Assembly: GCA_964419055.1 (NCBI GenBank) | Contig: CAYQNU010000014.1 | Coordinates: 53,622 to 117,621, forward strand | DNA from: CAYQNU01 sp964419055 | GTDB lineage: Bacteria > Bacteroidota > Bacteroidia > Flavobacteriales_D > Parvicellaceae | Direction: 5' to 3' | DNA: 64,000 nt | Part shown: positions 1 through 6,627 of the stretch, piece after piece | How the letters are laid out: every line of letters begins with the position of its first letter | Position numbering within the stretch: the stretch's first letter is position 1 | Translations under genes and position numbers: made by a program | Notes under the pieces: model-generated | Databases searched by the model: none | What the model was told of the DNA's origin: nothing | The model's input: the letters and a program-made list of their open reading frames with translations, nothing else

Positions 1-429
1 GAAATGCCTGTTCAGCAATACAGAGGAAATTTTCAAAATAATGTGATCTTAGAAAATGAGAATAACCCAACGCCTAACAAATCCATTGAAATTCCTCAAA
101 TAGAACTTCCTAAAATAGCCTTTACTCCAAATGTTAAAACTGAGGAAGAAGTTTCGACCCCAAGTAGAGAAAATGAAGTAGTGTCATCCTCTAACGAAAT
201 CTCCTTCTCAAGACCTTCAAAAACAATAAAAATGAAAAGTACTGCTATTCAAAAAAACAAGATTAGTGCTCCTAAAAAAGGAAATAAATCCTTTTATACT
301 CAAAAATATGCCTCAAAAATAAGTTTAAGAAAACGGCTAACTCAAACCAAAAAGGCCTTCAAATCCATAGTGAAATCTAAAACCAAAAAGAAAATAAAAA
401 TTGCTCCAAAAGTTTGTTATGCTTTTTAA
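1..429 (+). CDS. Hypothetical protein, 3' end only (5' cut by window)
   Basis: The reading frame is open to the first base, so the methionine at base 4 is not necessarily the start and the N-terminus is probably outside the window. The visible ~142 residues are hydrophilic, with Pro/Ser/Thr-rich sequence in the first two thirds and a strongly basic Lys/Arg-rich tail (roughly residues 75-138). There is no membrane segment and no family I recognise. The basic tail could bind nucleic acid or be a disordered linker, but this is a guess. It converges on prfB and both share the inverted repeat at 469-504. Confidence 0.5.
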   Translation, partial: EMPVQQYRGNFQNNVILENENNPTPNKSIEIPQIELPKIAFTPNVKTEEEVSTPSRENEVVSSSNEISFSRPSKTIKMKSTAIQKNKISAPKKGNKSFYTQKYASKISLRKRLTQTKKAFKSIVKSKTKKKIKIAPKVCYAF

Positions 430-468
430 GATTATTTATTCTCAATTAATCTAATTACGTAATCCTTT

Positions 469-504
469 ATTAACATAATCCGATAACTATCGGATTATGT
501 TAAT
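469..504. terminator. Bidirectional terminator hairpin between gene 1 and prfB
   Basis: A perfect 17-bp inverted repeat (469-485 with 488-504) separated by only 2 bases, built around CCGATA/TATCGG. It lies between two convergent genes, and the prfB stop codon (500-502) is inside the right arm. There is no long T-run, so efficiency as an intrinsic terminator is uncertain, but position and symmetry fit a terminator for both directions. Confidence 0.6.
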
Positions 505-1579
505 TATATTCCATTAAAAAGGCTTTAAGAAATGGGGTTAACTCTCCGTTAAGTACTTTGTCTGGGTCGTTAACGGTATAATCTGTTCGATGATCTTTAA
601 CTCTTCGGTCATCTAATACATAACTGCGAATTTGAGATCCCCATTCAATCTTTTTCTTTCCAGCTTCTATGGCATCTCTCGATTCTTGACGTTTACGTAT
701 TTCAATTTCGTATAATTGTGATTTCAACAATTGCATGGCCTTTTCTCTGTTTTGCAACTGAGATCGTGTTTCTGTATTTTCAATAGCAATACCCGTTGGA
801 GCATGTTTAATTCGAACTCCGGTTTCGACTTTATTTACATTTTGACCTCCTGCACCACCAGAACGGAATGTGTCCCAACTAATATCTGCTGGGTTGATAT
901 AAATTTCAATGGTATCATCCACAGATGGGTACACATAAACGGAACAAAAAGAGGTCATTCTTTTACCTTGAGCATTAAAAGGACTTACCCTCACCAATCG
1001 GTGAACTCCGTTTTCACCTTTTAAATACCCGAATGCAAATTCTCCTTCAATTTCCAATGTAACCGTTTTGATACCTGCAGCATCCCCTTCCTGAAAATTT
1101 AACTCTTTTACCTTATAGCCATTTTTTTCTGCCCACATCAGATACATTCGCATTAACATCGAAGCCCAATCACAAGCTTCTGTTCCACCTGCACCAGCCG
1201 TAATTTGTAAAATGGCATTTAAGTTATCCTCTTCGGCAGATAGCATGTTTTTGAATTCCAATTCCTCTAATCGGGCCAAAGTAACTTTATACGATTCATC
1301 TACTTCTTCTTCTGTCGCTTCGCCCATTTTGGCAAATTCAAAAAGAACTTCCAAATCATCAGCTGCTGATTGAAGCTGATCATAACCTTGAATCCAAAAT
1401 TTCTTTTGTTTCAATTTTTTTAGCAAAGCTTCTGCTTCTTTAGGTTTGTTCCAAAAATCGGGGTCTTGAGTGCGCACATCTTCTTCTTCCACTTCCATGC
1501 GTTTAGCATCGATTTCTAGATATCCTTTTAAGCTTTGTAAGCGATCTTGTATTTCTTTTATTTGCTCTTGAGTTGTCAT
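500..1579 (-). CDS. prfB: Peptide chain release factor 2
   Basis: RF2 recognises UGA and UAA stop codons and triggers peptidyl-tRNA hydrolysis on the ribosome. At 359 aa it has normal length. The SPF anticodon-like tripeptide lies near residue 200 (VRVSPFNAQGKR) and the catalytic GGQ near residue 245 (SGGAGGQNVNKVETG). The N-terminal segment LKGYLEIDAKR is read through in a single frame: where many bacteria have CUU UGA C for the autoregulatory +1 frameshift, this gene has CTA GAA, so no programmed frameshift is present. A TAnnTTTG promoter lies about 46 bases upstream of the ATG. Confidence 0.97.
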   Translation of the reverse strand: MTTQEQIKEIQDRLQSLKGYLEIDAKRMEVEEEDVRTQDPDFWNKPKEAEALLKKLKQKKFWIQGYDQLQSAADDLEVLFEFAKMGEATEEEVDESYKVTLARLEELEFKNMLSAEEDNLNAILQITAGAGGTEACDWASMLMRMYLMWAEKNGYKVKELNFQEGDAAGIKTVTLEIEGEFAFGYLKGENGVHRLVRVSPFNAQGKRMTSFCSVYVYPSVDDTIEIYINPADISWDTFRSGGAGGQNVNKVETGVRIKHAPTGIAIENTETRSQLQNREKAMQLLKSQLYEIEIRKRQESRDAIEAGKKKIEWGSQIRSYVLDDRRVKDHRTDYTVNDPDKVLNGELTPFLKAFLMEYN

Positions 1580-1624
1580 TGTTGGAATTTAAAAAGAATG
1601 AAAAAGACTTTTGGAATGAAGGTG

Positions 1625-1632
1625 CAAAGATA
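1625..1632 (-). promoter_or_regulatory. prfB promoter, -7 box
   Basis: On the minus strand the sequence reads TATCTTTGCACC, a match to the Bacteroidetes -7 consensus TAnnTTTG, about 46 bases before the prfB start codon. No convincing -33 TTTG is seen. Confidence 0.6.
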
Positions 1633-1686
1633 ACACAAAATACAGCCCGTGAAAATGCCTCATCCTATAATTCGTTCAAAAAAAAG

Positions 1687-2412
1687 CTATTGGTGTTTTT
1701 GCTGCATCAACATAATTTTCCACTCCATATCCTTTGCGTATTTTTCAGCAGAAACCCCTTCATAACTGTCTGTTGAAACGGGTTCACCAAAGATCACAGT
1801 AACTTTTGCCGGACGAAAACTAAATTTTTTAGGTGGATTGAGTGGACGAGAATTAATGATGCAAATAGGCAGTACGTCCAAAGAAGAGTTTTTTGCCATA
1901 ATAAAAGCACCTCTTTTAAATAAGTTGATTTTACCGTCTTTACTGCGCGTTCCTTCGGGAAAGGTAATAATGGGTTTACCATTTTTTATTTGCTCACCGG
2001 CTTTAATCATGGATTGCTGAGCCTTTTGTTTATTTTTTCGATCAATCCAAATCATTCCCACCGCACTGCAAGCCCATCCGAAAAAGGGGATATATTTAAT
2101 TTCTTTTTTCGCTATAAAATAGATGGGCGTATCAATTACTGAAAATAGTATGGGAATATCAAAATGAGAACTGTGATTGGCTACATAAATATAGGGTTTG
2201 CTTAAATCTAAATTTTCAGGGTGAATTACTTTTACTGTTCCACCTACAATTTTCAACAAACCCTTAGCCCAAATATGACGTGTAATGTACATCGAGACTT
2301 TTAATCCACCAAAAGGAGTAATGAGCAAAGCCATTGTAGCTATGATAATAGTGAAAACGATAATAAGTACCGCTTGAATGATGTTTATGAAAAACCAGAT
2401 TATTCCTTTCAT
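1687..2412 (-). CDS. plsC: 1-acyl-sn-glycerol-3-phosphate acyltransferase
   Basis: Transfers an acyl chain to lysophosphatidic acid to give phosphatidic acid, in the inner membrane. Residues 1-35 are a hydrophobic membrane anchor; the acyltransferase motif NHSSHFD (HX4D) lies near residue 78 and the acceptor-binding motif FPEGTRSKDGK around residue 145. I chose the ATG at 2410-2412 (MKGIIWFF). The frame stays open to a TTG at 2445, but that codon sits inside the terminator stem of the upstream gene and before the promoter box at 2419-2426. The chosen start leaves a transcript with essentially no leader. It sits downstream of an alpha-oxoamine synthase, so both neighbours may act in membrane-lipid synthesis. 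Confidence 0.9.
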   Translation of the reverse strand: MKGIIWFFINIIQAVLIIVFTIIIATMALLITPFGGLKVSMYITRHIWAKGLLKIVGGTVKVIHPENLDLSKPYIYVANHSSHFDIPILFSVIDTPIYFIAKKEIKYIPFFGWACSAVGMIWIDRKNKQKAQQSMIKAGEQIKNGKPIITFPEGTRSKDGKINLFKRGAFIMAKNSSLDVLPICIINSRPLNPPKKFSFRPAKVTVIFGEPVSTDSYEGVSAEKYAKDMEWKIMLMQQKHQ

Positions 2413-2418
2413 ATGGGG

Positions 2419-2426
2419 CAAAATTA
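2419..2426 (-). promoter_or_regulatory. plsC promoter, -7 box next to the start codon
   Basis: TAATTTTGCCCC on the minus strand matches TAnnTTTG, and a TTTG lies 16-17 bases further upstream as a possible -33 element. Only six bases separate the box from the plsC ATG, so the message is predicted to be leaderless or nearly so. Confidence 0.6.
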
Positions 2427-2428
2427 AA

Positions 2429-2467
2429 CAAAAAACCCGATTCAAATGAGTTTTGAACCGGGTTTTT
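2429..2467 (-). terminator. Intrinsic terminator after the alpha-oxoamine synthase
   Basis: On the minus strand an AAAAACCCGG-TTCAAA arm pairs with TTTGAA-CGGGTTTTTT (one bulged base, 4-5 base loop) and ends in a T-run. It lies 24 bases after the stop codon at 2491 and immediately abuts the plsC promoter. Confidence 0.8.
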
Positions 2468-2490
2468 AAATTTATACTAAATAGAAAATA

Positions 2491-3738
2491 CTAGGCATTC
2501 GCATTTACAATCTTTTCAGAGTGATATTCTCCTGCATCTAATTTTCCTTTAACCTTTTTAAATGTTTCTATGGTGAATTTAACATCTTCCAAAGAGTGAA
2601 CTGCCGTAGGTATCAAACGTAATAGAATCATTCCTTTTGGAACAACTGGATACACTACGATGGAGGTAAACAATCCATGATTTTCTCTTAAATCGTGTGT
2701 CAACATAGTAGCTTCACCTAACGTACCTTTTAGCATTACAGGAGTTACACATGTATTGGTTTTACCTAAATCAAAACCAGCTTCTCTCAAACCACTTTGC
2801 AAAGCTCTTGTGATAACCCATAATTTTTCTCTTTGTTCGGGTCTTCTAACAAATTCCATTCTTTTTAATGCTCCAATTACGATAGGCATTGGTAATGCTT
2901 TGGCAAAAATTTGTGATCGCATATTATAGGTTAAAAAATCGATAACATCTTTTTTAGCACAAACAAAACCTCCCACACTCGACATCGATTTAGCAAACGT
3001 TCCAACTAAAACATCAATTTCGTGATGCACACCTTGTTCGTCACCTGCACCCATTCCATTTGGTCCTAACGCTCCAAAACCGTGAGCATCATCCACTAAT
3101 AATCTAAATTTGTAACCTTGTTTTCTTAATTCAACAATTTCTTTTAATTTACCTTGATCACCGCTCATTCCAAACACACCTTCAGTAATCAACAAAATTC
3201 CTCCACCTGTTTCTTCTGCATTTTTAGTAGCTCTATCTAACGATACTTTCAAACGTTCGATATCATTGTGAGGATATACAAATGTTTTTCCTTGATGCAT
3301 ACGAATTCCATCAACCAAACATGCGTGACATTCTTGATCATAAACGACTACGTCATTACGGTGTAATAAGGAATCAACCGTTGACATAATACCTTGATAA
3401 CCATAATTGTATAAATAACAAGCTTCAAATTGTAAGAAATCAGCAATTTGTTTTTCTAATTCAATGTGATAGTTGGTTTGCCCACTCATCATACGAGCTC
3501 CCATAGGATATCCCATACCCCAATCGCGTGCGGCATCAGCATCAGCTTTTCTAATATCTGGATGATTTGATAGACCTAAGTAATTATTTATACTCCAAGT
3601 AAGTACTTCTTTTCCTCTAAATTTCATTCTAGGGGCAATTTCTCCTTCCAAAATGGGAAAAGTAAAATAACCATGAGATTCTTTCATGTGTTGTCCCAAT
3701 GGTCCTTTATTGTTGGCAATTCTATCAAAAATATCCAT
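2491..3738 (-). CDS. Alpha-oxoamine synthase (serine palmitoyltransferase / 2-amino-3-ketobutyrate CoA ligase family)
   Basis: A PLP enzyme that condenses an amino acid with an acyl-CoA or acyl-ACP. 415 aa, typical for the family. Visible marks: the DDAHGFGALG stretch near residue 216 (PLP-binding Asp/His) and GTFAKSMSSVGG near 246, whose Lys forms the Schiff base. The exact substrate cannot be told from sequence. The GTFxKSxxSxGG form is closer to serine palmitoyltransferases than to bacterial Kbl, and in Bacteroidetes relatives make sphingolipids or sulfonolipids (cysteate acyltransferase). The plsC neighbour is in keeping with a lipid role. The unit has its own promoter and terminator. Confidence 0.85.
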   Translation of the reverse strand: MDIFDRIANNKGPLGQHMKESHGYFTFPILEGEIAPRMKFRGKEVLTWSINNYLGLSNHPDIRKADADAARDWGMGYPMGARMMSGQTNYHIELEKQIADFLQFEACYLYNYGYQGIMSTVDSLLHRNDVVVYDQECHACLVDGIRMHQGKTFVYPHNDIERLKVSLDRATKNAEETGGGILLITEGVFGMSGDQGKLKEIVELRKQGYKFRLLVDDAHGFGALGPNGMGAGDEQGVHHEIDVLVGTFAKSMSSVGGFVCAKKDVIDFLTYNMRSQIFAKALPMPIVIGALKRMEFVRRPEQREKLWVITRALQSGLREAGFDLGKTNTCVTPVMLKGTLGEATMLTHDLRENHGLFTSIVVYPVVPKGMILLRLIPTAVHSLEDVKFTIETFKKVKGKLDAGEYHSEKIVNANA

Positions 3739-3769
3739 ATTAATTGGTGTTAGATTATTGTAATGGGTG

Positions 3770-3777
3770 CAAAGTTA
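3770..3777 (-). promoter_or_regulatory. Promoter of the alpha-oxoamine synthase
   Basis: TAACTTTGCACCC on the minus strand is a good TAnnTTTGC match; the start codon lies about 32 bases downstream. Confidence 0.65.
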
Positions 3778-3913
3778 TAGCTTTAATTTCATGTGACTTT
3801 ATAGATGTTATTTTTTTATTAACTAGGAATGTGTTAATAGTGTTTATTTCAAACAAATGCTGACTCTTAAACCTTAAATTTAAATAATAATGCGAAATGA
3901 ATTTTCAAAAAAA

Positions 3914-3956
3914 TAAATATAGAATTCAATTTATTAAAAAATGAATTCTATATTTA
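3914..3956 (+). repeat. 15-bp perfect inverted repeat upstream of the cold-shock-like gene
   Basis: Arms 3914-3928 and 3942-3956 (centred on GAATTC) are perfect reverse complements with a 13-base AT loop. The right arm overlaps a weak promoter-like TATATTTACCC, so this could be an operator for a dimeric regulator. Its role is inferred from position only. Confidence 0.55.
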
Positions 3957-3959
3957 CCC

Positions 3960-3984
3960 TTGTCAATGCAGCGTGTATTGACAA
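3960..3984 (+). promoter_or_regulatory. Stable hairpin in the 5' leader of the cold-shock-like gene
   Basis: TTGTCAATGCA and TGTATTGACAA pair over 11 bp (one G-U) with a GCG triloop, ending 33 bases before the ATG at 4018. It is in the predicted untranslated leader. Cold-shock messages elsewhere have structured leaders, so control of translation or stability is possible but unproven. Confidence 0.5.
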
Positions 3985-4017
3985 TATAATTACTAACTAA
4001 TTAAAATTTAAGAAATT

Positions 4018-4401
4018 ATGGGAAAAGGTATTATCGTTGTGAAAGAAGGGCACAAAGGAACGTTGAAAAATGAAAACGGAAATGATATTAATTATTTCCA
4101 AGTTAGCTCTGATGAATTAGGGATAGAAGTAAACAGAAAAGTAACTTTTGATGTTTATATTGACCCTGTTACTAAAGAAAAAACAGCTTTTAATGTTGAG
4201 TTAGACAGAAAAGGGAAAATTATTGTAGTAAAAGATACACACAAAGGAACCATTCAAGATGATAATTTCGGTGAAATCGAAGCTGAAATTCCTTTTGCTA
4301 AAGAAAGAGGATTTGTTGCTGGTCAAGAAGTAAGATACAGATTGGTTTCAAAAGACAAGATTTACTCTGCAGTATATGTTGATGCTGTTCCTGTAAAATA
4401 A
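4018..4401 (+). CDS. Small twin-domain cold-shock/OB-like protein
   Basis: 127 aa made of two related halves: residues 3-62 (GIIVVKEGHKGTL... FNVEL) and 66-125 (GKIIVVKDTHKGTI... VDAV). Each has the beta-strand pattern and length of a cold-shock OB fold, but the RNA-binding RNP1 motif KGFGFI is replaced by HKGT. So this is a divergent, internally duplicated relative, not a canonical Csp. It is charged, soluble and has no signal peptide. It stands alone, preceded by two inverted repeats and followed by a strong terminator, which suggests an independently controlled and perhaps highly expressed gene. Confidence 0.7.
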   Translation: MGKGIIVVKEGHKGTLKNENGNDINYFQVSSDELGIEVNRKVTFDVYIDPVTKEKTAFNVELDRKGKIIVVKDTHKGTIQDDNFGEIEAEIPFAKERGFVAGQEVRYRLVSKDKIYSAVYVDAVPVK

Positions 4402-4417
4402 TATTTCAAATTTAAAT

Positions 4418-4450
4418 CGACCAACGGAATTGCTGTTGGTCGGTTTTTTT
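4418..4450 (+). terminator. Intrinsic terminator of the cold-shock-like gene
   Basis: An 8-bp perfect stem CGACCAAC/GTTGGTCG with a 9-base loop, directly followed by seven T. It begins 16 bases after the stop codon. Confidence 0.9.
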
Positions 4451-4480
4451 ATACTTTTTCAAAAACCTAAATTGATTTAC

Positions 4481-6616
4481 TTGAAAAGTCATATTTCTTT
4501 TATATTTCCATTTGTTGTTGCACTGTTTATTACTACTTCTGTTTTTTCCAATAGCGAAGTAAACGTAGATAGTTTGGTCAACGTAATGGCCAAAAAATCA
4601 CCTGATGAAAAAATAAAGGATTTAACGATTTTAATAGAATTTTACCAGAAAGAAAACTTCGAAAAAGCCATTTATTATGGCAATGAAATGGTGAAAACCG
4701 TTCAATTAAACCCTTCCAAAAGAAATGTAGCCAAATCCCATTTTTTAATGGGCACCATATACTATTCCAATTCCGATTACGAAACTGCATTGTTGTATCT
4801 TGAAAAAGCTGAAAAGGACTATTTAGCGTTAAAAGATGAATTGGAGGTGGCCAATTGTAAAAATTTAATCGGTTCTATCCAAGAAGATAAAGGATATTAC
4901 GATAAAGCCTTAGATTATTTTTTATTCAGCTTGAATATTTTTGAAAAATACAATGATTCATCGAGCATTGCCACCACTTTTAATAATATAGGCTATTTAT
5001 ACTTGGATATCGAAAATTACGATAAATCCTTAACGTATTTGAATAAATCGCTCGAAATTAGATTATTGCTAAAAGACCAATTGGGTGTAGCCGAAAGTTA
5101 CAACAATATCTCTAATGTGTTGAGTTCAAAAGGTGAGCTGAACGAAGCTATGGAATTACTCCAAAAATCACTGGCAATTAAAGAAAAACTGGGCAATAAA
5201 AAAGGCATTGCCTACACGTTAAATAATATAGGTTCGATTTATGCCGAAATTGGCGATTACAAAAAATCCATTGAATACTTTGAAAAGTCGTATCAGTTAA
5301 AAAAAGAAATCAACGACAAAAGAGGCATCATTGTGGGCTTAGTAAATATTGGAGCCAGTTATTATTTTGCCGAAGATTTGAACAAAGCCAATGAGTATTT
5401 TATTAAAGCTGGTTTAGATGCTAATAAAATGGGATTGAGAGATTTGGAAATGGATTGTTACAACAATGTGATTGAGACCTACAATGAAATGGGGGAGTAC
5501 CAAAAATCCATTGAATATTACGATAAATTGATTGACCTCAAAGACAGCGTTTATAATAAGGAAAACTCCAAAGCATTATTGGAGTTGCAAACCAAATTCG
5601 ATAGTGAAAAACAAATCAAAGACATTGAAATTCTTACGCAACAAAAAGAATTATCCGAATTGGAGTTGGATCGCCAACGGTATTTCAAAAATGCCTTTAT
5701 CATAGGTTTTGCTTTCATTTTAATTTTGGTTTTTGTCATCTACAATCGCTATCAAATAAAACACAAGGCAAACGCAAAACTAGAAAAGCAAAAAGAAGAA
5801 ATTACCTTACAGCATTCTAAATTGAACATTGCGTATGACGAAATTGAAGCCAAAAACAAAGACATTTTAGACAGTATTAAATACGCTAAACGCATACAAG
5901 AAGCCATATTACCGATTTATGATTTTGAAAAAATATTTGGTAACAAGGGATTTGTCTATTACCAACCAAAAGATATTGTAAGTGGTGATTTTTATTGGTT
6001 AGAAAAAAAGGAAAATATTGTTTTATTAGCAGCTGTTGATTGCACAGGACACGGTGTTCCAGGGGCTTTTATGAGTATTGTTGGTTTTAACGTGCTTAAC
6101 CAAGCCGTAAACGAACATCATTTGCGAGCACCCAATTTGATTTTAAATGAATTGAACACGGGCGTTACTAATACGCTCCGTCAAACTGAGAAAGAATCAA
6201 CGGTTAGGGATGGTATGGATATCAACCTGTGTTCGATAAATTATGATACCCTAGAATTAAATTATGCTGGAGCTTATAATCCCTTATGGATTATAAGAAA
6301 TAATGATTTCATTGAATTGGCTGCGGATAAATTTCCCATTGGACTTTTTGTGGGACAAGAAATGAGTAGCTTTAAAAACAATTCGTTTCAACTAGAAAAA
6401 GGAGATGCCTTGTATTTATTTACAGATGGTTATGCCGATCAATTTGGTGGACCACGCGGTAAGAAATTTAAGTATCAACAATTTAAGGATACTTTATTAA
6501 AAATAGCTCATTTACAAGTGGGTGAACAAAAGAAAATATTGGAACAAACAATACAAAATTGGAAAGGTGAGTTGGAGCAAATAGATGATATTTTGGTGAT
6601 TGGGATACAAATTTAG
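4481..6616 (+). CDS. TPR membrane protein with SpoIIE (PP2C-type) phosphatase domain
   Basis: Predicted sensor phosphatase that would dephosphorylate a Ser/Thr-phosphorylated partner such as an anti-sigma-factor antagonist. Order of parts (711 aa): signal peptide 1-25, about eight TPR units in 45-370 (repeated GD/Y.KA...Y.KSL patterns), one membrane helix near 402-422, a coiled coil to ~465, then the SpoIIE domain from AKRIQEAILP to the end, with metal-binding DCTGHGVPGA near 519 and IDD near 700. No ATG is available before residue 35. I chose TTG 4481, giving MKSHISFIFPF; the open frame further up runs through the terminator at 4418-4450. An 11-base gap to the paralogue suggests one operon. 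Confidence 0.88.
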   Translation: MKSHISFIFPFVVALFITTSVFSNSEVNVDSLVNVMAKKSPDEKIKDLTILIEFYQKENFEKAIYYGNEMVKTVQLNPSKRNVAKSHFLMGTIYYSNSDYETALLYLEKAEKDYLALKDELEVANCKNLIGSIQEDKGYYDKALDYFLFSLNIFEKYNDSSSIATTFNNIGYLYLDIENYDKSLTYLNKSLEIRLLLKDQLGVAESYNNISNVLSSKGELNEAMELLQKSLAIKEKLGNKKGIAYTLNNIGSIYAEIGDYKKSIEYFEKSYQLKKEINDKRGIIVGLVNIGASYYFAEDLNKANEYFIKAGLDANKMGLRDLEMDCYNNVIETYNEMGEYQKSIEYYDKLIDLKDSVYNKENSKALLELQTKFDSEKQIKDIEILTQQKELSELELDRQRYFKNAFIIGFAFILILVFVIYNRYQIKHKANAKLEKQKEEITLQHSKLNIAYDEIEAKNKDILDSIKYAKRIQEAILPIYDFEKIFGNKGFVYYQPKDIVSGDFYWLEKKENIVLLAAVDCTGHGVPGAFMSIVGFNVLNQAVNEHHLRAPNLILNELNTGVTNTLRQTEKESTVRDGMDINLCSINYDTLELNYAGAYNPLWIIRNNDFIELAADKFPIGLFVGQEMSSFKNNSFQLEKGDALYLFTDGYADQFGGPRGKKFKYQQFKDTLLKIAHLQVGEQKKILEQTIQNWKGELEQIDDILVIGIQI

Positions 6617-6627
6617 AAATTTGACTC

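Noticed and set aside
1500..1540. A programmed +1 frameshift in prfB
   Set aside because: The frame is continuous over the usual slip site; the codons are CTA GAA, not CTT TGA C.
1687..2445. plsC starting at 2445
   Set aside because: That codon is TTG inside the terminator stem of the upstream gene and lies before the promoter box, so the ATG at 2412 is used.
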